64,000 bases of DNA from Candidatus Rokuibacteriota bacterium (GTDB lineage Bacteria > Methylomirabilota > Methylomirabilia > Rokubacteriales > CSP1-6), in NCBI GenBank assembly GCA_003221695.1, contig QHSX01000057.1, forward strand, positions 1 through 64,000, written 5' to 3'. The notes under the pieces were generated by a model. It was not told the DNA's origin. It saw nothing but the letters and a program-made list of their open reading frames with translations, and made no database searches. Below are positions 26,396 through 33,527 of the stretch, piece by piece. Both the position numbers and the translations under genes were made by a program. Position 1 is the stretch's first letter. The number at the start of each line of letters is the position of its first letter.

Positions 26396-27841
26396 ATGAA
26401 CCGATACCGGGAGGTCACTCTAGACGATCGTTTGGAAACGCTGGATCAGGCGAAACCAAGAGTCCTAGTCGTCGACGACGATCCTCTCACGCGCTCCCTC
26501 CTCAGCCTCGCGCTCCAGGCACATGCGTTCGAGGTCATCCCCGCGGGGGACGCCGGAACGGCTCTCGAACAGGTGAGGTCGGAGGCGCCTGAGATCGTGA
26601 TTCTGGATCTCCGGCTGCCCGGGCTCGATGGGATGGAGGCTCTGCGCAGGTTCAAGGAGATCGCGCCGGAGCTCCCGGTCGTCATCCTCACAGGGTACGG
26701 AGATGTCCCGTCAGCGGTCGAGGCCATGCGTCTCGGCGCGTACGACTTCCTGACCAAACCCGTCGAGCCGGCAAAGGTTCTCGTCGTCGTCCGGCGCGCC
26801 CTCAAGCATCGGGCGCTGGGCACCGAGCTCAAGGAGCTCAGACGGCTCGGGCAACGCGACGCGCTCCGCTGGCTCATGGGCCGGGGCCAGGAGATCCAGC
26901 AGGTCATCCAGCAGATCAGGCAAGTGGCCGACTCCAACTTCACCATCCTGATCCAGGGCGAGACCGGCACAGGGAAAGAACTGGTGGCTCGCTCGATCCA
27001 CCAGCTCAGTGCCCGTCGCGAGAAGCCCTTCGTGGCTCTGGACTGCGGCGCGATTCCCGAAACCCTGATCGAGTCGGAATTGTTCGGCTACGAGAAGGGC
27101 GCGTTCACCGGGGCGGACCGCCGACGGGAGGGGCACTTCCAGCTGGCCCAGGGTGGGACGCTGTTCCTCGACGAGATCGTCAACCTTCCCTTTCCAACGC
27201 AGGCAAAGCTTCTCCGCACGCTCGAGGAACGCCAGGTGCAGGTCCTCGGGGCCAAGGGCCCGCTCTCGGTCGATGTGCGGATCATTGCGGCGGCCAACGT
27301 CCCCATGGACGGTGAGATTCGAGCGGGCCGATTCCGCCAGGATCTCTATTACCGTCTGAACGAATTCGTCATCGTCGTGCCCGCGCTGCGGGAGCGTATG
27401 GAGGACATCGTCTACCTCGCAGAGCGATTTCTCGCCGAGGCCTCAATGGAGCTCCAGCGCCCGGTCCGGGGGATCTCGGACGAGGGCGTCCAGGTTCTCC
27501 TCGGGTATCACTGGCCGGGCAACGTCCGCGAGCTCAGGAACGTGATTCGCCGGGCCGTCCTCCTGAGCTCGGATCTCATCGAACCCGGGCATCTCTTGCC
27601 CCTCCCCGCGAACAGCCCGGAGGCGCGTCCCGTCGAGGTCTCGGCCTTTTTGCCTCCCGGGCTTCCGCTCAGGGAGATGGCCCGCATGGCCGCCGCCGAG
27701 GCTGAGCGGCGGGCGATCCGGCAGGCGCTACGAACGGCTCGAGGAAACAAGAGCGAAGCGGCCCGGATCCTCGGGACGGATTTCAAGACTCTTCACCTCA
27801 AGATGAGACGCTACGGCATCCGACCCGGAGAGTTGTCCTAG
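26396..27841 (+). CDS. Sigma-54-dependent response regulator (NtrC family)
   Basis: A 481-residue activator with three domains: receiver (about 20-140; DDD, phospho-acceptor in IVILDLRLPG, lysine in FLTKPVEP), AAA+ sigma-54 interaction domain (about 165-390; Walker A GETGTGKE, the sigma-54 contact loop GAFTGA, Walker B GGTLFLDE, arginine finger RFRQDLYYRL), and a Fis-type HTH (about 430-478; AIRQALRTARGNKSEAARILGTDFKTLHLKMRRYG). It should open sigma-54 holoenzyme promoters after phosphorylation. No kinase is adjacent. Several -24/-12 motifs lie within 8 kb, including one before the next gene. Confidence 0.95.
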   Translation: MNRYREVTLDDRLETLDQAKPRVLVVDDDPLTRSLLSLALQAHAFEVIPAGDAGTALEQVRSEAPEIVILDLRLPGLDGMEALRRFKEIAPELPVVILTGYGDVPSAVEAMRLGAYDFLTKPVEPAKVLVVVRRALKHRALGTELKELRRLGQRDALRWLMGRGQEIQQVIQQIRQVADSNFTILIQGETGTGKELVARSIHQLSARREKPFVALDCGAIPETLIESELFGYEKGAFTGADRRREGHFQLAQGGTLFLDEIVNLPFPTQAKLLRTLEERQVQVLGAKGPLSVDVRIIAAANVPMDGEIRAGRFRQDLYYRLNEFVIVVPALRERMEDIVYLAERFLAEASMELQRPVRGISDEGVQVLLGYHWPGNVRELRNVIRRAVLLSSDLIEPGHLLPLPANSPEARPVEVSAFLPPGLPLREMARMAAAEAERRAIRQALRTARGNKSEAARILGTDFKTLHLKMRRYGIRPGELS

Positions 27842-28067
27842 GCTGTCCACGTCAGGGGGTTGCCTCGCCGAAATTCGAGGAAATCCCTGGGAGGTATGGC
27901 ACCCCGGCCAGAACGTCCGCGCCATAGATCTGGCGCCAGCGCCAGAGTCCTGCCGCCCGACGTAGATCGCACGCCCCTCTCGCCCATTCTTACCCGCTCC
28001 CAATTCGTATCGGTGCTCCCGGTGGTTACGGCGGCCCGCGCGATTAGCCTGCTTTGGCCTCAGGCCG

Positions 28068-28082
28068 CGGCACAGGACTTGC
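28068..28082 (+). promoter_or_regulatory. Sigma-54-like (-24/-12) promoter
   Basis: CGGCAC (28068-28073), five bases, TTGC (28079-28082). The predicted start near 28094 precedes the AAAGGGGGG site and ATG 28112 by the right distance. The neighbouring upstream gene is a sigma-54 activator. Confidence 0.5.
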
Positions 28083-28111
28083 CGACTCGTTTCGCGAAAG
28101 GGGGGACCCCC

Positions 28112-29161
28112 ATGAAGAGTCGTATACGGGTTCTCAAGTCTTCGCTCGCGGCGTGCGCCATCCTCGTCGGGGGGATCGCGTGGGCCATCCCGGTCCAGGC
28201 TCAGACTGCTTACAGCGGTCGGGCCTTCGCTGCGTTCGTCAACACGTTCCTCACCGGCCCCACACACATCACCGATACGGGTGAGTTGCCACCGAGCGGC
28301 GGCTTCAAATCCGACGCGCTCCTGGACACCAGAGACCTCCACCTGGCGCCCCTGGACAGCGCTCTGACGGCCGAGGTGCTGGCGGCTTCGACCAGCGGCG
28401 CGAGCGGTGTGGCCGAGAGCTCCGCCTCGCTGGCAAACGTGAGGGTTCTTCCCGGCACGTCGACGCAGGTCACCGCCTCCTTTATCGGGGCTCGGACCGA
28501 GGCGACGTGTGCCGGCGTCCAGGGCTCAACCGAGATCGCCGACCTGACATTCGGCGGCCAGTCGATCGCGGTGACTCCGGGCGTGCCCAATCAGACGTTC
28601 GTGATCCGTGACCCCAGTGGTGTGGCCCTCGCAACGCTCATCGTCAACGAGCAAATGGTGACGACAAGCGGGACGTACCACGAGATCCGGGTCAACGCCC
28701 TCCACCTCATCGTGCCCGGCGTTGCGGAGGTGATCCTGTCGAGCGCGAAAAGCGACATCAACTGCGGGGTGACGACCCAGCCCGGTCCCTGCCACGACTT
28801 CGTGACGGGCGGCGGGTGGATCGAGGTCGGACAGGGCCGGGCAAACTTTGGCTTCAACGCGGGGTTCAAGGCCGGATCCACCACGCCCGACGTCCACCTC
28901 AACTACATCGACCACAACAGCGGCAGGAAGGTGAAGGCGACCAGCATCACCGTGTACGTGGTGGGCAGGACAGCCACGAGCCGCCACCTCGAAGGGAGCG
29001 CCGAGGTCGACGGAAAGGCGGGCTATACCTACGTGGTCGACGTCGACGACGAAGGCGAGCCCGGACGGAACGATACCTTCTCGATCCGTCTGAACGACGG
29101 CTACACCGCCGCGGGCGCGCTCGACGGCGGGAACATTCAGCTTCACAAGTCGTGTCGGTGA
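28112..29161 (+). CDS. Choice-of-anchor P family protein with post-COAP-like domain
   Basis: A 349-residue exported protein. After a signal peptide (LKSSLAACAILVGGIAWA) comes a beta domain (about 30-225) of the choice-of-anchor P type (TAYSGRAFAAFVN... with EVLAASTSGASGVAESSASLANV), then a second domain (about 228-349) beginning CHDFVTGGGWIEVGQGRANFGFNAGFK and including LNYIDHNSGRKVKATSITVY and GYTYVVDVDDEGEPGRNDTFSI, which matches the domain I know as post-COAP-1. No LPXTG-like or other sorting tail is visible. Probably a surface or secreted protein of unknown role, under sigma-54 control if the motif upstream is real. Confidence 0.85.
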   Translation: MKSRIRVLKSSLAACAILVGGIAWAIPVQAQTAYSGRAFAAFVNTFLTGPTHITDTGELPPSGGFKSDALLDTRDLHLAPLDSALTAEVLAASTSGASGVAESSASLANVRVLPGTSTQVTASFIGARTEATCAGVQGSTEIADLTFGGQSIAVTPGVPNQTFVIRDPSGVALATLIVNEQMVTTSGTYHEIRVNALHLIVPGVAEVILSSAKSDINCGVTTQPGPCHDFVTGGGWIEVGQGRANFGFNAGFKAGSTTPDVHLNYIDHNSGRKVKATSITVYVVGRTATSRHLEGSAEVDGKAGYTYVVDVDDEGEPGRNDTFSIRLNDGYTAAGALDGGNIQLHKSCR

Positions 29162-29184
29162 GTTCTAGGACATTGGGTCCTCGA

Positions 29185-29218
29185 CCACGGGCGCCCCGAT
29201 TCTGACGGGCGCCCGTGG
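29185..29218. terminator. Hairpin between convergent genes
   Basis: A perfect 12-bp inverted repeat, CCACGGGCGCCC (29185-29196) and GGGCGCCCGTGG (29207-29218), lies between the stops of convergent genes at 29161 and 29225. It has no T tract, but position and strength suggest a two-way transcript end. Confidence 0.55.
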
Positions 29219-29224
29219 CCCGGG

Positions 29225-30184
29225 TCAGCTCGCCTCTACCGGCGTGACGGAAAGCTCGATCCTTTCCTGACCCCGGATGACGGCGACGGCGGTCTCCACG
29301 CCGATCGCCGCGCCGGCGAGAGCGCGGTGCACGTCATCGACCGTCGCCACAGGGTGCCCGCCGATGGCGACGATCGAGTCGCCTTCGCGCAGGTCGGCCC
29401 GCGCGGCGGGGCTCTCGGGCTCGACGGAGAGGACCTCGACCGCTTGCGCGCTCGGAAGACCCAAGCGGCGCGCGAGGCGACGGTCGAGAGGACGCGTCTG
29501 TGCCCCGATCCCGAGCCAGGCGCGCCGGACACGGCCTCCCACGAGCAGCTCGGCGATCACCCATTTCGCGGTGTCGATCGGAATCGCGAAGCTCAAACCC
29601 TGTGCGATGGCGATCACCGCGGTGTTGATGCCGACGACGCGCGCCTCGGAGTCCACGAGGGGGCCTCCGGAGTTGCCCGGGTTGAGCGCGACGTCGGTCT
29701 GGATGACGCCGTCGATCAGTCGCCCGGTCGTGCTTCGGAAGGAACGCCCGACGGCACTCACCACCCCGGTCGACACGGTGGACTGAAAGCCGTAGGGATT
29801 GCCGATGGCGACGACGAGCTGGCCGACGCGCAGCGTCGCCGATTGCCCGAGCGCTGCAGTCGGCAGACCCGTGTCATTGACGCGGATGAGCGCCAGGTCG
29901 GTCGAGGGGTCGTCGCCGACGAGCACCGCCCCGAGCGTCCGGCCGTCGGTCAGCGTGGCTTCGAGCCGGCTGGCGCCGTGAATGACGTGGCTGTTCGTGA
30001 CGACGTAACCGTCGGGCGCGACGATCACGCCGGAGCCAGCCGCCGTCGTCGCCGAGCGACCGCCCCCGGGGCGCGGGCCCGCCGAGATGCTGACGACGGT
30101 CGGCCCCACGCGCTCGACGACCGAGACAACCACCCGGGAGTAGGCGTCCAGGAGTCCGGTGTCGTCCGTCCTTGCCTCGGTCAT
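29225..30184 (-). CDS. HtrA/Deg-like serine protease, apparently not exported
   Basis: A 319-residue trypsin-fold protease (about 20-205) with one PDZ domain (about 225-315). The catalytic triad is readable: His in VVTNSHVIHG, Asp in DPSTDLALI, Ser in ALNPGNSGGPL. The oxyanion-hole and loop motifs (QLVVAIGNPYGFQSTVSTGVVSA) are normal. There is no signal peptide or membrane anchor with the ATG at 30184, which has a GGAGG site, so it may work in the cytoplasm, unlike classical DegP/DegS. The function would be removal of damaged proteins. It is divergent from rlpA. Confidence 0.92.
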   Translation of the reverse strand: MTEARTDDTGLLDAYSRVVVSVVERVGPTVVSISAGPRPGGGRSATTAAGSGVIVAPDGYVVTNSHVIHGASRLEATLTDGRTLGAVLVGDDPSTDLALIRVNDTGLPTAALGQSATLRVGQLVVAIGNPYGFQSTVSTGVVSAVGRSFRSTTGRLIDGVIQTDVALNPGNSGGPLVDSEARVVGINTAVIAIAQGLSFAIPIDTAKWVIAELLVGGRVRRAWLGIGAQTRPLDRRLARRLGLPSAQAVEVLSVEPESPAARADLREGDSIVAIGGHPVATVDDVHRALAGAAIGVETAVAVIRGQERIELSVTPVEAS

Positions 30185-30335
30185 ACTTTGGCCACCTCCA
30201 CCCTTTAGATGCACCCTGGATGCGCGTCGCACCAGGGCGGGGGTGGAGGGGGCCCGCTGACAGGCGACCCGGAGCGCTTTGGTGCGCTCTTAAACTACTG
30301 GACTCGAAACGCTCCGATGCGTTAGCTCTGGTCTC

Positions 30336-30986
30336 GTGGCGCGCTGCGGACCGGCCTGGATCGCCGTCGCCATCGTCCTGCTCGCAGGATGCGCTCGCCC
30401 GCGTCCCGTCGCTCTCCCCCCGGGCCCTGCTCGAATCGGCTACGAGGAGACCGGACTGGCGTCCTGGTACGGGAACCCGTTCCATGGTCGACGGACGGCC
30501 AGCGGCGAGGTGTACGACATGACGGAGATGACCGCCGCGCACCGCACCTTGCCCTTCAACACGTGGCTCATCGTCGAGAACCTGAACAATCACCGTACCG
30601 TCGAGGTACGGGTCAACGACCGGGGACCGTTCGCCGGCTCACGAATTCTCGACCTGTCCTACGGCGCCGCACGGCTCCTTGGAGCGACCGGGCCGGGGGT
30701 CGTCCCCATCCGACTGCGCGTGCTCGGCGGCTCGACGTCTGCGCCCGTGTCGCGCGACCGGGCCTTCGCGGTCCAGGTTGGAGCGTTCAGCGCTCAGGAC
30801 AAGGCGCTCGCGCTCCAGCGAGAGCTTGCGGGAACGGGGACCGAGGCGAACGTGCAGCAGGCGGAGGTCGGCGGGCGGACGATCTACCGAGTGCGCGTCG
30901 GACGCTTCGCCAGCTCCGCCGAGGCCACAGCCACCGCGCGACGCCTCGCCCAGGGCGGGTACGCAGTCATCGTCGTGGCGGAGTGA
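30336..30986 (+). CDS. rlpA: RlpA-family septal ring lytic transglycosylase
   Basis: A 216-residue lipoprotein: signal with lipobox LLAGC, a double-psi beta-barrel (about 38-125) with GLASWYGNPFHGRRTASGEVYDM, AAHRTLPFNTWLIVENL and VRVNDRGPFAGSRILDLSYGAARLL (the catalytic Asp/Glu region of RlpA), and a C-terminal SPOR domain (about 140-214, FAVQVGAFSAQDKALALQREL...YRVRVGRF). RlpA cleaves glycan strands lacking stem peptides and localises to septa via SPOR. GTG start. It is convergent with another lytic transglycosylase gene, so peptidoglycan remodelling genes are clustered here. Confidence 0.93.
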   Translation: MARCGPAWIAVAIVLLAGCARPRPVALPPGPARIGYEETGLASWYGNPFHGRRTASGEVYDMTEMTAAHRTLPFNTWLIVENLNNHRTVEVRVNDRGPFAGSRILDLSYGAARLLGATGPGVVPIRLRVLGGSTSAPVSRDRAFAVQVGAFSAQDKALALQRELAGTGTEANVQQAEVGGRTIYRVRVGRFASSAEATATARRLAQGGYAVIVVAE

Positions 30987-30995
30987 TCCCCGAGC

Positions 30996-31541
30996 TTAGC
31001 TGCTGGCTTTCCGCCAGCGTTGACTCGCGTCGGGAGTCCCTGTGTCGGCGCGGTCCAGGCGTCGCAGGATGCGGTTCACGTACTGGCGCGTCTGCCGGTA
31101 GGGTGGGATTCCACGGTGGACGATCACGGCTTGCCCGCCGGCGTTGTACGCGGCCAGGGCGAGCGGCAGGTTGTTGTCGAATTGGTCCATCAGGGCGCGA
31201 AGGTGCCGGACGCCGGCTTCGATGTTCTCTCGCGGGTCGAAGGGGTCGCCCACGCCGAGCGTTGCGGCGGTCCCGGGCATGAGCTGCATCAGCCCGCGCG
31301 CGCCTCGGCGGGAGACGGCGCGCGGGTTGAACGATGACTCGGCCTCGATGATCGCCACGATGAGATCCGGCGACACGCCGTATCGGTTCCCCACGTCCCT
31401 AATATGAGCGTGGAGACTTGCCGAAACACCGACGACGCCCCGCGTGTCGTGCGGGCCGGCCGCGCGAGAGGCCACGTACCCCGAGGCCATGGTGAGCAGA
31501 AGGAGCGCGAGGCCGAGCTGGTGCCGGATCCGCGACGACAT
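30996..31541 (-). CDS. Lytic transglycosylase (SLT domain)
   Basis: A 181-residue exported enzyme with a signal peptide (LGLALLLLTMASGYVASRA) and a goose-lysozyme-like SLT domain (about 48-165): VSPDLIVAIIEAESSFNPRAVSRRGARGLMQLMPGTA, with the catalytic Glu in EAESSF, followed by NIEAGVRHLRALMDQF and ALAAYNAGGQAV. It cleaves peptidoglycan between MurNAc and GlcNAc forming an anhydro end. Its ATG immediately follows the TAA of the zinc-ribbon gene upstream, so the three genes 32266 to 30996 form one operon. Confidence 0.93.
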   Translation of the reverse strand: MSSRIRHQLGLALLLLTMASGYVASRAAGPHDTRGVVGVSASLHAHIRDVGNRYGVSPDLIVAIIEAESSFNPRAVSRRGARGLMQLMPGTAATLGVGDPFDPRENIEAGVRHLRALMDQFDNNLPLALAAYNAGGQAVIVHRGIPPYRQTRQYVNRILRRLDRADTGTPDASQRWRKASS

Positions 31542-32039
31542 TTAGCGAGCCGAGCCTCGGTGCTTCCGGGGCACCGCTTGTGGTACGACGACCCAGCCGA
31601 CCGCGCGCAGGAGCCCGTCGATCCGGAACGGCAAGCGGCGATCGCCCTGGCGCCGTTCGGCCGCGCAGGGGCCGTTGCGCGCGCGCCGTTCCACCACGCG
31701 CTGATTGAGGACCACGCGAACAGTGCCGTTGCCGGCGAAGGCCCGCTTGAGATGCTCGTAGAGGTTCTCGCGATTGCGCGCCACGACGACGAGCTGCCGG
31801 ACCATCTCTGGCGCCTCGTCATTCGGTTTCGCCTCGGACGGGCTCTTGTCGGGGCGCTGCGCGCGGCGTGCCGATGCGGCCCGCTCCAGGAAGCGCGAGA
31901 GCGAGGTCCACGTCTCGCTCCCGCAGGCCGGGCACGTCTCCGGCCCCGTCCCGAAGCACTCGTCGCAATCGAGACACACCGCGAGCCGCCGTAGCGGGAG
32001 ATGCGCAGGCGGCGCGACCGTTCGTTCGCGGCTCGTCAT
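31542..32039 (-). CDS. Zinc-ribbon protein with Arg-rich domain (ERR/DRR family, copy 3)
   Basis: A 165-residue protein. An N-terminal zinc ribbon (about 17-40: CLDCDECFGTG...CPACGSETW) is followed by a linker helix and then the unnamed domain (about 83-150): VRQLVVVARNRENLYEHLKRAF, VRVVLNQRVVERR, AAERRQGDRR and AVGWVVVP. It is the copy with an added metal-binding module, which hints at nucleic-acid or protein binding. The ATG overlaps the stop of the upstream small membrane gene by four bases, and its stop is directly adjacent to the transglycosylase ATG. Function unknown. Confidence 0.78.
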   Translation of the reverse strand: MTSRERTVAPPAHLPLRRLAVCLDCDECFGTGPETCPACGSETWTSLSRFLERAASARRAQRPDKSPSEAKPNDEAPEMVRQLVVVARNRENLYEHLKRAFAGNGTVRVVLNQRVVERRARNGPCAAERRQGDRRLPFRIDGLLRAVGWVVVPQAVPRKHRGSAR

Positions 32040-32266
32040 CGACGTTTGGTCGAACCCCGAGGGGCAACGTCGGACCTTGCCCTCCATAGTTCTCCGCGGT
32101 CGCGAAGAGCCAGCCACTCGATGTATGGATCGGCTGCGGGCCGGCGCCGCCTGCGGACGGCGATCTGTCCTGCGCCGTACAAGAGCAGGGCGACCCCGGC
32201 CAGCGGCGCCATAAGAAGAGCGATGGTCAAAAGGAGCACCCGGCCTTTCCTTGGGAACATCATCAT
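32036..32266 (-). CDS. Small membrane protein
   Basis: A 76-residue protein with one or two hydrophobic helices (RVLLLTIALLMAPLAGVALLLYGAGQIA) and a basic cytoplasmic tail (RRRRRPAADPYIEWLALRDRGEL). It starts at one of three successive ATGs after a GGAGG site. It is the first gene of a three-gene operon with the zinc-ribbon/Arg-rich protein and the lytic transglycosylase. No family recognised. Confidence 0.7.
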   Translation of the reverse strand: MMMFPRKGRVLLLTIALLMAPLAGVALLLYGAGQIAVRRRRRPAADPYIEWLALRDRGELWRARSDVAPRGSTKRR

Positions 32267-32290
32267 CCCGCCTCCATGGGAGGGGGATAG

Positions 32291-32307
32291 GGCAACGATC
32301 GGACCAA
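32291..32307 (-). promoter_or_regulatory. Weak sigma-54-like motif
   Basis: On the minus strand, TGGTCC, five bases, TTGC. The -12 box is perfect and the spacing right; the -24 box has two mismatches. Predicted start near 32280 suits the operon beginning at 32266. Confidence 0.3.
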
Positions 32308-32431
32308 ACCAATGGAATTCCGGTAAGGCCTTGATTCAATGGGTATTCTTGGGAGTGAACCCCTCTGGCGTAGAGCCGAAGGGGCTGATCAAAATCTTAC
32401 CGACGGGGACGATTTCTTCCAGGGTTGAGGG

Positions 32432-32677
32432 CTATTCGATGTGTCTGACTGAGTAGCCCTTCCGCTCCATGCAGCGGTTGAACCCCGCGCGGTCGAGACG
32501 CTGCTCGATCGTGAGAGCGAACGCCCCAGGATCCTGTGACTCCTGGCGGCAGGCCGTGAGGTCGCGGTCCAGCCGCGCCGGCGTCACGCCCTTCTTGTCG
32601 TACGCCCACTGCTCCCCGGTCGCGCACGCGGTGACCAACCAGTAGACAGCCAGCGCGACGGCCACGCCAGGCTTCAC
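32432..32677 (-). CDS. Small lipoprotein with paired cysteines (paralogue of 12838-13089)
   Basis: An 81-residue lipoprotein with signal and lipobox (VYWLVTAC), then EQWAYDKKGVTPARLDRDLTACRQE and a final AGFNRCMERKGYSVR. The pattern W...K-x-G-x-T...D-x-x-x-C...C-M-x-x-K/R-G-Y is shared with the lipoprotein at 12838-13089. The GTG at 32677 is preferred over the open ATG at 32749, because the latter adds 24 residues ahead of the signal peptide. Confidence 0.7.
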   Translation of the reverse strand: MKPGVAVALAVYWLVTACATGEQWAYDKKGVTPARLDRDLTACRQESQDPGAFALTIEQRLDRAGFNRCMERKGYSVRHIE

Positions 32678-32783
32678 TCGGACGGGCGAGCGAGCGCCGT
32701 CGATATCCGGAATTTCGCACACGTCCGCGACGACCCGGGTACCACGCATGGGGCGAGCCTATCAAAGTGATGGGGAAATTGGT

Positions 32784-33017
32784 ATGATCCCCCGCGACAT
32801 GGCGCAGGGGCTGCGAGACTTGGTGGGCCGGGCGATGGTCGATCCGGACTTCCTCCTCGAGCTGCAGGGGTCACCGAACGCCCTCCTGGCGGATTACGAG
32901 CTCAGCGACGACGAGCGAGCGACGATTCTCCGGGCGCTCGCACGGCTCGTGAAAACGCCCGCCGGCCAACGCCGGCACGAGTTCCGCAACGCGCTCCTCC
33001 GTCGCGTGGCCACGTAG
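32784..33017 (+). CDS. Small precursor-like peptide (NHLP/LigA-like helical motif)
   Basis: A 77-residue basic protein, MIPRDMAQGLRDLV then GRAMVDPDFLLELQGSPNAL and LADYELSDDERATIL. The pattern R-x-x-x-D-P-x-F...L...P...L-x-x-Y-x-L-S-x-x-E is that of LigA-like and nitrile-hydratase-like leader regions used by several RiPP precursors. The rest (ALARLVKTPAGQRRHEFRNALLRRVAT) is Arg-rich without Cys/Ser/Thr repeats. It sits directly upstream of a cNMP-binding protein and a PqqD/M50-like protein. Precursor, adaptor and unrelated small protein remain possible; I favour a leader-type role without certainty. Confidence 0.6.
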   Translation: MIPRDMAQGLRDLVGRAMVDPDFLLELQGSPNALLADYELSDDERATILRALARLVKTPAGQRRHEFRNALLRRVAT

Positions 33018-33035
33018 GCGCGTGGGGCGCGACCG

Positions 33036-33527
33036 GTGGGGGCGCATCTAGAGTTCCTGCGGGACGTCCGCCTCTTCACCCGGTTCGCGGAGTCGGAGCT
33101 GAGTGCGCTCGCGGAGAGCCTTCACGAGCGGCGCCTGCGCAAGAACCAGCTGCTCTTCCGCGAGGGCGATCCCGGCGATGAGATGTTCATCGTCCGCCAC
33201 GGTGCGGTCCTCGTCTCCAAGGCCATCAAGGGGCGCGTCGAGCAGGTGCTCGACCGGGTGCTCCCCGCCGACTTCTTCGGCGAGATGAGCCTGCTCGACG
33301 GCTCGCCGCGGTCGGCGACGGTTCAGGCCGAGACCGACGCGACGCTGTTCGCCCTCGACCGGCGTGGTCTCGAGCGCCTCATCGACACGAACCCGCGCGC
33401 CGCCGCGGCGTTCTTCCGCGCGCTGGTCCACGTGTTCATCGAGCGGCTCAGGCGGTCGACCCACCAGGTAGCCGAGGCGACGCGCTGGGGTCTCGAGGCG
33501 ACGGGGCTGGATGTGGAGTCGCGGTGA
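33036..33527 (+). CDS. Cyclic-nucleotide-binding domain protein without HTH
   Basis: A 163-residue Crp-like sensor domain: LEFLRDVRLFTRFAESELSALAE, the beta-roll with LLFREGDPGDEMFIVRHGAVLV, and the phosphate-binding cassette FFGEMSLLDGSPRSATVQAETDATLFAL, where GEMSLLDGSPRSATV aligns with the canonical cassette. It ends with a helix (about 118-163) and has no DNA-binding domain, so it probably signals through protein contact. GTG start. Its stop overlaps the start of the PqqD/M50-like gene by four bases (GTGA), strongly linking the two. Confidence 0.88.
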   Translation: MGAHLEFLRDVRLFTRFAESELSALAESLHERRLRKNQLLFREGDPGDEMFIVRHGAVLVSKAIKGRVEQVLDRVLPADFFGEMSLLDGSPRSATVQAETDATLFALDRRGLERLIDTNPRAAAAFFRALVHVFIERLRRSTHQVAEATRWGLEATGLDVESR

